Shown here: positions 34,373 to 42,229 of the stretch, one piece after another
Layout of the letters: the number at the start of each line of letters is the position of its first letter
How positions within the stretch are numbered: position 1 is the first letter of the stretch
Program-made: the position numbers and the translations under genes
Notes under the pieces: model-generated
What the model saw: the letters and a program-made list of their open reading frames with translations, nothing else
What the model was told of the DNA's origin: nothing
Databases searched by the model: none
Assembly (NCBI RefSeq): GCF_000730285.1
Contig: NZ_CP007174.1
Location: 1,922,001-1,986,000 of the forward strand
Reading direction: 5' to 3'
DNA from: Candidatus Nitrososphaera evergladensis SR1
Lineage (GTDB): Archaea; Thermoproteota; Nitrososphaeria; Nitrososphaerales; Nitrososphaeraceae
Length of the DNA: 64,000 bases

Positions 34373-34438
34373 CGGTTCTGCATAGTTGCCGCCGGACAGG
34401 CCCTGAAAATTAGGCTGTAACGATTTGTCTGATGGCTT
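34373..34438 (+). pseudogene. Degenerate 3' fragment of a mobile-element gene, copy 2
   Basis: In frame this reads RFCIVAAGQALKIRL and stop, matching the fragment at 30842. The frame is open upstream back to an ATG at 34330 but the segment is too short to be a working gene. See copy 1. Confidence 0.4.
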
Positions 34439-34508
34439 GAATAGGAATTCCTTCGGCTGCAAACCGTCAGGTGATAGGTTAAATCATGGTTGAAGCTATA
34501 TTATCTAC

Positions 34509-34820
34509 TTGCCATTCAGCTTTGTAACATACTGCAAGATTTGCAAGCTGGATAGGCAGTTTGCGCTTTATCAAACCGACATGATGCAAGATGGCCAAAT
34601 GTTAATGCATGGCACTTGCGTTATTTGCAATAATGAGGCTGTCAAGAATATGGGGGAAGTCATCTCGATTCAAGCAAGGTGCCCCAAATGCAGAAATGAA
34701 GTTGGAATAATTACTTTTGATGGCGATCCTACAGAGCCGCTGAAGGGCTGCTCGATATGTGGTTACTCTGAACAGCTTGATGTTATAGAAATGAGGTGTG
34801 GCCGTGAGAACATTCGTTAG
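34509..34820 (+). CDS. Small multi-zinc-ribbon protein
   Basis: 103 residues from a TTG. Four CxxC pairs are visible: YCKICK (near 9-12), TCVICN (about 37-40), RCPKCR (about 58-61) and GCSICG (about 81-84), enough for two zinc ribbons. No other domain. Probably nucleic-acid or protein binding. A start at an internal ATG (34581) would lose the first CxxC pair, so the TTG is preferred although a TATA-like sequence lies close to it. Confidence 0.65.
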   Translation: MPFSFVTYCKICKLDRQFALYQTDMMQDGQMLMHGTCVICNNEAVKNMGEVISIQARCPKCRNEVGIITFDGDPTEPLKGCSICGYSEQLDVIEMRCGRENIR

Positions 34821-34911
34821 GAACTTGTCTTTTGCCTGTGAAAATCCATAGCACGCAAAGATACTTTTTGTGTGCACTTCCTCTCACTTTCAGGCAGAGT
34901 TCATCTGTGCG

Positions 34912-34960
34912 CCCGCTGCCCCGTGAGACCAGAAGGCTAACAGGATGGCGGGGCAGCGGG
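34912..34960. repeat. Perfect 12-bp GC-rich inverted repeat with 25-base loop
   Basis: cccgctgccccg (34912-34923) and cggggcagcggg (34949-34960) are exact reverse complements. The stem would be very stable in RNA on either strand. No T-run follows on the plus strand. Candidates are a small structured RNA or the end of a decayed element. Confidence 0.6.
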
Positions 34961-35060
34961 GCATATGACTCTGTCAGATCCCCAAGAGCAGAGGGAACTG
35001 GCAAAATGCTATAGAGTTATGATCCATAATAGACTGCAGTTCAGGTCAGGCTTGGATTTT

Positions 35061-35082
35061 GCAATTGTCGAACAACAATTGC
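35061..35082. repeat. Perfect 8-bp hairpin
   Basis: gcaattgt and acaattgc pair around a six-base loop. The site lies downstream of the V4R gene on its transcript and could be a 3' hairpin or an operator. Confidence 0.45.
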
Positions 35083-35128
35083 GGTTATTCTTGAGTTAAA
35101 AAATCACAGTTTGAAGTGAATGTTTACT

Positions 35129-35145
35129 ACCCGACACTTGACACC
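35129..35145 (-). repeat. 17-bp repeat, inverted copy of 32743-32759
   Basis: Exact reverse complement of the repeat at 32743-32759; located 51 bases past the 3' end of the V4R gene. Confidence 0.6.
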
Positions 35146-35195
35146 TTGTAGAACACAGAAGATGAATGGAATCCTTGCAGGTTCTATGTGGTGTA

Positions 35196-35819
35196 CTAGT
35201 CGCCGGGTCTCCGCGTAAGGACAAACTCGCAGTAATCGTCGCCGCAAGCCAAGCATTTTGTCTCAAGACAGTTGTAGCCGGTTGAAAATGTCCCTTCTGC
35301 CATCCCTGCAAGCAGACCTGACAAAAAGAAACAGCTTGGGTTGCCAGTCTCGCTTTTGGCCGCCTTTGCAAAGAAACTGTCATGGACTTTGACAGTGGCC
35401 TTGCGCGGGGGCGCGTTGTCCTTTAACTTTAACTCAGATACCTCAAACCGGCCCCAGCCGGACATCAGGACATAGTACGTAAAAAAGTCGATGTCGTTTC
35501 CCCTGGTCTTGGACTTGGCCTTGCCCTGAAATCCCATGTCAAAACCGTATTCCAGCCCAAGTTCGTACATCACCAAGGGCCCGGCATCTTTTAGCAGGTC
35601 CAAAATGGAGGACCTTATCTTGTTCCAGAACCTTTCGTTTACCAGTATCGCCCGGCAGCCAAACGCCGAATCTTCGATGACTTTGGTTTTTTGGGAAAAG
35701 TGGTAGAATGGGTTTTCTCCAGAGCCTATACTAGCGGGGTCGGTAGACCCTCCAGACATGCGAAGCTGACGCAATACCATAGTTGCAGCATATTCTAATA
35801 TAAGAACAGCACTGTGCAA
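35196..35819 (-). CDS. V4R-domain (4-vinyl reductase-like) sensory protein
   Basis: 207 residues; an internal ATG at residue 21 (MSGGSTDPAS) is an alternative start. The V4R domain spans most of the protein: a helix with GPLVMYELGLEYGFDMGFQ, WGRFEVSELKLKD, DSFFAKA, FLSGLLAGMAEGTF and the metal-site end CLACGDDYCEFVLTRR. V4R domains bind small hydrophobic molecules or metals and occur in regulators. No DNA-binding domain is attached, so it may act with a neighbour such as the Lrp-like regulator at 35969. That link is an inference. Confidence 0.8.
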   Translation of the reverse strand: MHSAVLILEYAATMVLRQLRMSGGSTDPASIGSGENPFYHFSQKTKVIEDSAFGCRAILVNERFWNKIRSSILDLLKDAGPLVMYELGLEYGFDMGFQGKAKSKTRGNDIDFFTYYVLMSGWGRFEVSELKLKDNAPPRKATVKVHDSFFAKAAKSETGNPSCFFLSGLLAGMAEGTFSTGYNCLETKCLACGDDYCEFVLTRRPGD

Positions 35820-35968
35820 ATTCTATTACTTTTTTCTGTTACAAATAACCTAAAATGCTGAAATAATGATATTCATATGGAGTTTTGCACATTTTCATAA
35901 ATTTCTGAAATTATCACAATGATATTGCCTTAATAACAAGCTGTGCCCATTCTGTAAAGGAGATCAGT

Positions 35969-36445
35969 ATGAAATCTCCTATAGCTTTAACCGAGATAGA
36001 CCGCAAGATCCTGAAAAGCCTAATTGCCCCAAAAAATGTCAGGGCATCGTCAAAAACAATGTCAGAGCAGCTAGGGATTCCGCAAACGACTTTGCAGCGG
36101 CGAAGAAAAAAGCTGGAAGAGTTTACCAGCAACCAGTGCTTTCTGAACCTGAGCAAGTTTGGATGGAGAAAGGTAGAATTTTTCCTTTCAACCAACAGCG
36201 GCAAGACAATGGACATTGCCAGGATCCTGCTTCAAAGAGACGAGGTCATGTATGTGAGCAGGAACATTGGCGAGCGCACAATAGACCTCAGAGTCAAGAC
36301 AATAGTCAGGACAAATGCAGAGATAGCAAGCCTTCTGGAAGAAATCAAAAGCATAGAAGGGGTCAGGGACGCCGTGTGGACAGAAACCGTCCAGGTCATC
36401 GGAAAAAAGGACCAGCTCCCAGACTCCATTATTTCGCAACTATAG
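35969..36445 (+). CDS. Lrp/AsnC-like helix-turn-helix regulator
   Basis: 158 residues. A helix-turn-helix (about 8-60; LTEIDRKILKSLIA, then SSKTMSEQLGIPQTTLQRRRKKLEEF) is joined to an alpha/beta domain resembling the Lrp RAM domain (FGWRKVEFFLSTNSGKTMDIARILL, EVMYVSRNIGERTIDLRV, LLEEIKSIEGVRDAVWTE). The same overall sequence pattern is found in the two regulators at 39773 and 41026, so the three form a local paralogue family. Divergent from the V4R gene with about 150 bases between them. Confidence 0.85.
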   Translation: MKSPIALTEIDRKILKSLIAPKNVRASSKTMSEQLGIPQTTLQRRRKKLEEFTSNQCFLNLSKFGWRKVEFFLSTNSGKTMDIARILLQRDEVMYVSRNIGERTIDLRVKTIVRTNAEIASLLEEIKSIEGVRDAVWTETVQVIGKKDQLPDSIISQL

Positions 36446-36498
36446 CATGAGTGGCGCCTAGATAACGCGTGGGCGGTACGTACAAGCCCTCTCTATAG

Positions 36499-37389
36499 CT
36501 ACAGCTCTGTCTTGGCCTTGCCCAGTTCTACCTGCGGAGCTATCGGCTTTTGGCTCAGGTAGAACCTGTACTTGTGGTCCACCATCTTGGCAGCAGACAC
36601 GATGCTTGAATCCAGCGCGTTCTTGGCTACCGACAGGAACATCTCTGTATCTTTTGGCAGGCAGTGGCCGCCAATTCCCTCCCGGGCTTCGAGTATCTTG
36701 ATGTTCCACTTTGTGTTTACCGCTTTTCTCAGCTCGTCAAAGTCAATGCCGGCAGATTCGCTCACCATCTTCAGCTCTTCCGCAAAGGCGATTTCAAGGA
36801 ACCTGTACGAGTTTTCCACTATCTTGGTCATCTCGGCGACCTCGATGGCGCTTACTTCATGGAGTGGTATACCAAGCATCTGGCCGTAGAACTTTTTACC
36901 CTCTGCCATGCAGCACGGCTCGCATCCGCCAATCACGCGTGTCTGGTTCACGCCGTGCTCCTTCTTTTCAGGACCATAGTACCTGTGGGGAACGTGCACC
37001 ACGTGCATCTTGTGGTTCAAGAGCGCAAGCACCTTTCTGGAAGTCCCTTTTGGGATGGTGCTGTCGATTCCCACAAGCGCGCCCTGCCTGCCTTCCGTCG
37101 CTATCCTGTACGCGACTTCCATTATGCCGTCCTGGTACGGCGTGAACATGTCATTTGGCTGATGGGTCGATATGCATATCAGGTAATAGTCGTAGCCGGC
37201 AAAATCTGCGGCTTTTTTGTCGATTATGCCGTCTTTGATGGCGCGCTCGACTGCCTTTTCGCTGATATCAAAGCCGTCCACGCGCAATCCACCAAGCGAG
37301 CGCAGGTATTCTGCGTTGCTGTATCCTATTTGACCAAGTCCTATGACGAGTATTTTTTTGTCGTGACCATTGTTGTTGCTCTCATGCAT
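36499..37389 (-). CDS. UDP-glucose/UDP-ManNAc dehydrogenase family protein
   Basis: 296 residues. NAD-binding Rossmann motif ILVIGLGQIGYSNAEYL at the start, then ICISTHQPND, GIDSTIPKGTSRKVL, HVPHRYYGPEKKEHGVNQTRVIGG, and the central-domain segment NIKILEAREGIGGHCLPKDTE; EIAFAEELKM is also typical. The C-terminal UDP-binding domain that completes normal family members (about 400 residues or more) is missing, so the substrate site may be different or completed by a partner. It probably oxidises a nucleotide sugar to the uronic acid or a related product for surface polysaccharides (family inference). Confidence 0.8.
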   Translation of the reverse strand: MHESNNNGHDKKILVIGLGQIGYSNAEYLRSLGGLRVDGFDISEKAVERAIKDGIIDKKAADFAGYDYYLICISTHQPNDMFTPYQDGIMEVAYRIATEGRQGALVGIDSTIPKGTSRKVLALLNHKMHVVHVPHRYYGPEKKEHGVNQTRVIGGCEPCCMAEGKKFYGQMLGIPLHEVSAIEVAEMTKIVENSYRFLEIAFAEELKMVSESAGIDFDELRKAVNTKWNIKILEAREGIGGHCLPKDTEMFLSVAKNALDSSIVSAAKMVDHKYRFYLSQKPIAPQVELGKAKTEL

Positions 37390-37696
37390 ATGTAGCTTCG
37401 CGGCTACTAGTCGATTTCCGTATGAAAGACTGATGACCGAATTTTCACATCATGATGCTCCCGTGCAGTCAAGGGTGCCCAGACATGTGACTGTTTTTAT
37501 CAGATTATTGATAATAAATCCCAACAAGCACCCAAAGAAAAAGCCTGCGGGGTAAAGTTTAACACCACTCTAGAATAGAAATATGAAAAAAATCAGCCTG
37601 ATCGTCCGCAGAAGGGTCTCGGAGATCCTGTTGATCAGGCCGCCGGCCGTGATGATGGCCGATGACGATGGCGGTGTGGTCCTTTCGGTTAGTTCC
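37390..37696. other. Intergenic stretch without a supported gene
   Basis: I see no gene here. An 8-bp inverted repeat (gcctgatc near 37597, gatcaggc near 37635) could form a hairpin downstream of the winged-helix gene that reads into this stretch. Confidence 0.4.
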
Positions 37697-37957
37697 CTAG
37701 CTGCTGATGTTATCGTCGTTCAGGATCTGGCTGGCTGCCAGGGATGCCTTGAGGAACGCCTTACCCTTGTCCGTCGAAACCCACCTTCGGTCTTCTTCCC
37801 TTATGAGCTTCTTTTCGAGAAGGTACTTGTGGTAGAACTGCAGTTGAGCGTAACTGAGGCGGGATTTGTACATTATCGCAGTCCTACTTTCGGGTTCATC
37901 AAGGCCGGAAAGGATCTCCGTCAGTATTTCATCTCTGCTGCGGTTTTTCATGTACAT
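37697..37957 (-). CDS. Small winged-helix DNA-binding protein
   Basis: 86 residues. Helix RDEILTEILSGLDEPESR, then TAIMYKSRLSYAQLQFYHKYLLEKKLI and the wing RRWVSTDKGKAFLKAS form a single winged helix of the PadR/MarR-like archaeal type. It is a relative of the protein at 63430-63717, which shows the same R-x-IMYK and T-x-KG-x2-FLK motifs. Likely a transcription factor; target unknown. Confidence 0.75.
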   Translation of the reverse strand: MYMKNRSRDEILTEILSGLDEPESRTAIMYKSRLSYAQLQFYHKYLLEKKLIREEDRRWVSTDKGKAFLKASLAASQILNDDNISS

Positions 37958-38212
37958 ATTTCTAACCAGAATATGAATAGGCCGGTTCTAAGTGATATGG
38001 TCACTTTTGTAGCCAAGAATTGGCGAAAAAAACGCCGGCAATACAGATAATGACTGCAGATACCATTTTTGTAGCATAATAGTGGACGCGGCTTTTGTAA
38101 TCAGCGTGCAGTAAAAAGAGCTGCAAGCTGCGGGGTGTTTTTAGCTCCAGGGAGGCGATTATTGAACTGCATGCAGGTGGTGCGGAGCTTTCCGGTGATA
38201 CATACGTGCGTA

Positions 38213-39523
38213 TCATGGCCCAGGCTGGACAATCACGTTTGTTGTTTTCCAGTACGTGTTTCCTGCATTATCCGTTACCCTCACTATTACCTGGTGGGAC
38301 CCGCTGGTTGTGAACGTCACGTTGTACGACCACGATGACCAGTCGCCGGGCGTGTCTGGAACAGCCTGGCCGTATCCAGAGACGTCCGTCCTTACTTCCA
38401 CCTTCTGCACACCTCTGGCAAAGTCAGTGGCTGTGCCGGTCACGTGAAGCGGACTTGAAACCACTGCCCCTTCAGACGGGTTTGTGGTGATCTTGTCTTT
38501 CGTGAACGAGACTGTAAACGTCACCACCTTCCACTTTTTGTTCCCCACATTGTCAGTGGCCTTGGCCAAGATGGTTTTTTCTCCAGGAGTGTCGAACTTG
38601 ATGCCGTCGTAGCTCCAGTTCGACCAGTTGTCCGGCCCTGCAGGCGTGGCCATGCGGTATCCAGTCAAGCCCCACGCGGCAGTCCACCTTACTTCGACGC
38701 TGGCGATATTGCTTGCGTCAGAGGCGGTGCCCTCGACCCTGACCGGCACCCCAAACGAAGAGCCGTTGAGGAGTTGTCCGTTGGCAGGTGCGGTGATCTT
38801 TAGCTCCGGGACTGTTACGTCACCAGCAAAAGAGCTGTGATGTACTGGAGTAGTAGCTTGGATGATTTCAAAAGGCTCTGTGCAGGAAGCAGCAGTGTTT
38901 CCGTCAAGGGCCGCAGTGACGCTATAAGTTCCAGGTGCAAGGCCAGACAGATCGATGGCAGGAGCCGCTGTCCCGTCGGGCTTTGTCACAGAGGAAAATG
39001 AATGGCTACCCGGCGACACTTGCCACACGATTGTCCTGCCAGATACAGGCTGCAGGCTAGAGTCGAGAAGGATGGCTGACCAGCCCGATTGCGAATCTTG
39101 CGAAATGCTTGCAGGCACCGAGCAATCAAGGACAAGAGAATCAGGATTGGCTGTTGCTGTTTCCGGCTCGACGCTGACACCATCAGGCAGGGGCGGGCCT
39201 GTGACAACATTATCAACAAGAGTCATACCATCGCTGATTGCGACTTCTTTTTTCGTTCCGGTTTCTGTTGTTTCAGCAATTGGCATAGTAGTTGTTGTGG
39301 CGGTGTTTTCAAGCATGGCAGCGGCATTCTGTACGTCATTATTGCTGGCAGAACCTTCTTGTGACTCGCCTGAAGATGTTTCGCTACTGGCCGGCGCAGA
39401 GTTTGATGCTTTATTATCCTTCAGTAGAGGACCGCCGTATGCAATTAGTGCAAGCACGACACCAGCAGCCACTATAACCGAGCATAGCGCAGCTTTGTCA
39501 CCATTTGCAAGTGCCATAGGCAT
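38213..39523 (-). CDS. Secreted, membrane-anchored protein with Ig-like domains
   Basis: 436 residues. One N-terminal hydrophobic helix (LCSVIVAAGVVLALIAYGG) is followed by a Ser/Thr/Ala-rich linker and at least three beta-sandwich modules: a Big/CARDB-like part (SLVLDCSVPASISQDSQSGW), then two modules beginning with PANGQLLNGSSFGVPVRVEG and PSEGAVVSSPLHVTGTA. The last module, with VEVRTDVSG, PGDWSSW and TDNAGNTYWK, closely matches one in the secreted protein at 46457. Probably a cell-surface adhesion or scaffold protein. No catalytic motif. Confidence 0.75.
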   Translation of the reverse strand: MPMALANGDKAALCSVIVAAGVVLALIAYGGPLLKDNKASNSAPASSETSSGESQEGSASNNDVQNAAAMLENTATTTTMPIAETTETGTKKEVAISDGMTLVDNVVTGPPLPDGVSVEPETATANPDSLVLDCSVPASISQDSQSGWSAILLDSSLQPVSGRTIVWQVSPGSHSFSSVTKPDGTAAPAIDLSGLAPGTYSVTAALDGNTAASCTEPFEIIQATTPVHHSSFAGDVTVPELKITAPANGQLLNGSSFGVPVRVEGTASDASNIASVEVRWTAAWGLTGYRMATPAGPDNWSNWSYDGIKFDTPGEKTILAKATDNVGNKKWKVVTFTVSFTKDKITTNPSEGAVVSSPLHVTGTATDFARGVQKVEVRTDVSGYGQAVPDTPGDWSSWSYNVTFTTSGSHQVIVRVTDNAGNTYWKTTNVIVQPGP

Positions 39524-39772
39524 ATTGTCTTTGGATTCTTGTGATAAGCGTTGGAGCTAAAACCGCAAAATTGATTGAAGTTCTAGGTCAAGTCGTGACC
39601 ATATGCAGGGTAAAAACCTCGCAAAATGCGAGCCCTTTTTACACATGACTGCCAGAACGACGCAAAAAGTAATTAAGCATGAATAAAATTGTGCGATAAT
39701 AATAAAGAGAAAATGAGGGACAGGTATATGAGCGAGCAGTGCGTGTGTGCACGCATACACACTTTTTGTCGA

Positions 39773-40531
39773 TCAGTCGGCTTCAATAACGCGTTCGGCA
39801 AAGTCGGTGTTTTTACCCATCGGCTCTATCAACTCTATCCAGAACACGTTTCCAACGCCGTTTATCGACTTCATTTTTTCCACCATGTTGAGAAGCTCTG
39901 CGTTATTGCGAAAGATTATTTCCACCATCAGGTCCGCCGAGTTCTCGCCCAGAATGCGATTGACCGACTTGACGCCATCGGACAGAGACAGTATCTCCTT
40001 CCCCACAGCAGCAGTCATCCCGTTCCTTGTGGATATGAAAAGCGTGGCAGTCCTCCAGCCGAACCTTTCCACCTTGAGCGTGTACGACATCTCCAGGAGG
40101 TTGGCCTCCAGCCGCTTGCGCCTCCTCTGCACTGTACTGAGAGGAATGTCAAGCTCTTTTGAAAGTGTGAGTGACGACACGCCGCCAGTGGACGAAAGCA
40201 GCGCTTTTAGGATCTTCTTATCGACCGTGGAGAGGATGGGCGGGCTACTGGGACCGCCACTGTGGACCTTGGGATATCTCTGCTCTGTAGCAGCTGTCTT
40301 GATGTTTTCCAGCAAGCGTGCCAGAGTGTTTGTAGGCACAGAGCTGAATACGTTATCTGTGACACCCATTTCCCGGAACTCGGCAAGAATCTCATCTCTC
40401 GAAGTAGCCTTTTTGAATGGCGAAGTCTCGTGTTTTATCATGTCAGCGACATCCTCTTGGCGACCCTCCAGCATGCCCTGATCCACGAAAGGATTTTTTA
40501 GGATAGCCGACGAGTCGTTTTCACGCTTCAT
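39773..40531 (-). CDS. Lrp-like regulator A carrying one arm of a 233-bp inverted repeat
   Basis: 252 residues. A unique N-terminal region of about 100 residues (SRDEILAEFREMGVTDNVFSS-like) precedes a helix-turn-helix (LTLSKELDIPLSTVQRRRKR) and an Lrp-type effector domain (FGWRTATLFISTRNGM..., NSADLMVEIIF, INGVGNVFWIE). Codons for the HTH and the first part of the effector domain (39987-40219) are identical over 233 bases to the divergent regulator at 41026. N-terminal and C-terminal parts are only similar. Likely DNA-binding; regulon unknown, possibly each other's promoter in the 494-base space between them. Confidence 0.85.
   Translation of the reverse strand: MKRENDSSAILKNPFVDQGMLEGRQEDVADMIKHETSPFKKATSRDEILAEFREMGVTDNVFSSVPTNTLARLLENIKTAATEQRYPKVHSGGPSSPPILSTVDKKILKALLSSTGGVSSLTLSKELDIPLSTVQRRRKRLEANLLEMSYTLKVERFGWRTATLFISTRNGMTAAVGKEILSLSDGVKSVNRILGENSADLMVEIIFRNNAELLNMVEKMKSINGVGNVFWIELIEPMGKNTDFAERVIEAD
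39987..40219 (-). repeat. 233-bp perfect inverted repeat, left arm
   Basis: Every base checked by hand is the reverse complement of 41251-41483. The arm lies inside regulator A, in the same reading frame as its partner in regulator B. The centre-to-centre distance is about 1.26 kb. Confidence 0.95.
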
Positions 40532-41025
40532 GTCTACCAGTAGCCGGCTGTAGATAAAAGTCAGACTTCCTTTTCAGGTTGCTTGGGTGAGTAAAATAGC
40601 CACTATCTTTAATTTAGATAGAGAAAAAAAACCATTTTGTATTTATTATTATGGTTATCCGCCAAGCGACACATTAAATAAAATTAGCAGGTAGATGGAA
40701 TTACCCATGATGACACTACTTTTTGGCACTTATTGTCAAAATACCATAATATAGTGATTAACAAAAGCTTGTTCCGGAAAACACAAGCTTGCTAATGACC
40801 CGGAAAACCGGCATATAAGATACAAGACAAGGCGGAGAGAATAATTTAACCATTATCCGGCTTTGAATCGAGTCGAATTAGCCATAAACGTGAGGCCAGA
40901 TGGGCTACAGGGGAATATACTTTCTATAGAAATACCTTCCGTAACATGATACTAGCCAATAGGTGTCAACACGATGTACGGACGCAAACACGCAGCAGCA
41001 CAATTGCAGGAGAGCTTGAGCAGAA
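40532..41025. promoter_or_regulatory. Divergent control region between the twin regulators
   Basis: This AT-rich 494-base space holds no supported gene. It contains repeated elements: aagcttg at 40765 and 40785, each followed by ccggaaaac (40774 and 40800), which look like tandem operator sites. Poly-A and AT-rich tracts suitable for TATA boxes lie on both strands. An ATG at 40974 opens a 32-codon frame in another phase that is probably meaningless. Confidence 0.5.
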
Positions 41026-41697
41026 TTGATAGTCCAGCACGAAGCCCAGATCGAGCCAAGTTCAAGATTTGAGATACTTGAAAACCTGGAAAAACTTGGC
41101 GTGAACCCTGAAATGCTTGACCAGCTGTCAATCCCGGCGCTGAACCACCTGCTAAAGACCCTTCAAAAAGCCGCAAGTTCCAGCTCTGTCCAGAGCAGGC
41201 CAGGAAGGCGCAAGTCGCATGAACTTTCTCGAGTCGTTTCCCCTGCGGACAAGAAGATCCTAAAAGCGCTGCTTTCGTCCACTGGCGGCGTGTCGTCACT
41301 CACACTTTCAAAAGAGCTTGACATTCCTCTCAGTACAGTGCAGAGGAGGCGCAAGCGGCTGGAGGCCAACCTCCTGGAGATGTCGTACACGCTCAAGGTG
41401 GAAAGGTTCGGCTGGAGGACTGCCACGCTTTTCATATCCACAAGGAACGGGATGACTGCTGCTGTGGGGAAGGAGATACTGTCCTGGAAGGACAGCGTTT
41501 CTTGCGTCAGTCGCACGATGGGCGAGAATTCTATCGACCTCAAAGCAGACATTGTGTTCAAAGACAACGAAGAACTCGTTGAAACGATAGGGCGCATAAA
41601 GGCGATAGAAGGCGTCGAAAAAGTGTCATGGACTGAGCAGATTAGAGCAGTGGGCCACAACAACAATTTGATATCGTACATCCTAGACAAGATATGA
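41026..41697 (+). CDS. Lrp-like regulator B carrying the other arm of the 233-bp inverted repeat
   Basis: 223 residues from a TTG, the only available start that keeps the N-terminal region aligned with regulator A (SRFEILENLEKLGVNPEML). The HTH and first effector strands are identical to regulator A at DNA level; the C-terminal part diverges (SCVSRTMGENSIDLKADIVF, AIEGVEKVSWTEQIRAV). Same family as 35969. Divergently transcribed from regulator A. Confidence 0.83.
   Translation: MIVQHEAQIEPSSRFEILENLEKLGVNPEMLDQLSIPALNHLLKTLQKAASSSSVQSRPGRRKSHELSRVVSPADKKILKALLSSTGGVSSLTLSKELDIPLSTVQRRRKRLEANLLEMSYTLKVERFGWRTATLFISTRNGMTAAVGKEILSWKDSVSCVSRTMGENSIDLKADIVFKDNEELVETIGRIKAIEGVEKVSWTEQIRAVGHNNNLISYILDKI
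41251..41483 (+). repeat. 233-bp perfect inverted repeat, right arm
   Basis: Partner of 39987-40219. Identity ends sharply at both sides: C against T just before the arm, and ctgg against tctg just after it. Confidence 0.95.
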
Positions 41698-41926
41698 TGA
41701 AAGAGAATAGCGCGTGTCAAAGACGCGCCTTTCTCTTCTACCAAAAAATAATATTTCATACAGCACAACAACAAACAAAAAGACGCTCGCCGGCGCACAT
41801 ACGCGTGCTGTGTTTTGGTCCAGGAAAACTGCAGGCAGATGACTTTACTGGAATCTTTTTCCGAAAAATCTTTCCTTAATGACCATAGTGTTGTTATAAT
41901 TATTATCAAGAATTTCATGGCGTATT

Positions 41927-42229
41927 ATGACACATGCGTGCAGAGACATGTGCAGCGCGCTCTATGTTAGAAAGGAGAAGGAGAGAGGGCGCTACGAAAC
42001 AGGATGCAAATATTGCATGATTTGCGCCATTTGGGTGAGGATTGATGGAAACTTTTGCCCATGTTGCAAGACCCAATTGCGAACAAGACCTCGCACGCGC
42101 AAAGGAAAAGAGCGCCTGAAGCAGATCAGATCCTGCCAAGACCCACCATTATTGCCGCTGCCGCAACGGCAGCCAGGCAACCTTGGCAATGATAATAACA
42201 ACAATGCGTTATTTTTCTGCCAAAGATAG
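41927..42229 (+). CDS. Small zinc-finger protein of a thaumarchaeal family
   Basis: 100 residues. The core RYETGCKYCMICAIWVRIDG, then NFCPCCKTQLRTRPR is a pattern I associate with repeated small proteins in ammonia-oxidising archaea: CxxC in CMICAIW and CPCC with a basic LRTRPR tail. The part after about residue 65 (Pro/Gln/Asn-rich) is atypical and may be read-through of a degenerate end. An internal ATG start near residue 8 is possible. Function unknown, perhaps nucleic-acid binding. Confidence 0.6.
   Translation: MTHACRDMCSALYVRKEKERGRYETGCKYCMICAIWVRIDGNFCPCCKTQLRTRPRTRKGKERLKQIRSCQDPPLLPLPQRQPGNLGNDNNNNALFFCQR

Larger units (their letters stand above)
34083..34508. other. Non-coding stretch with relic fragment and hairpin
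   Basis: I see no intact gene here. The stretch contains a hairpin (34293-34341) and the second copy of the degenerate gene end (34373-34438), plus the likely promoter region of the zinc-ribbon gene that follows. Confidence 0.5.
34821..35195. other. Non-coding stretch with two hairpins and a 17-bp repeat
   Basis: No gene seen. It contains a perfect 12-bp GC-rich hairpin (34912-34960), an 8-bp hairpin (35061-35082) and the inverted 17-bp repeat copy (35129-35145). Confidence 0.5.

Noticed and set aside
37583-38050. Plus-strand 155-codon frame opposite the small winged-helix gene
   Set aside because: The minus strand encodes a recognisable winged helix; the plus-strand product has no pattern.
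41163-41918. Minus-strand 251-codon frame over regulator B
   Set aside because: A shadow of the regulator; much of it is the reverse complement of the HTH domain.
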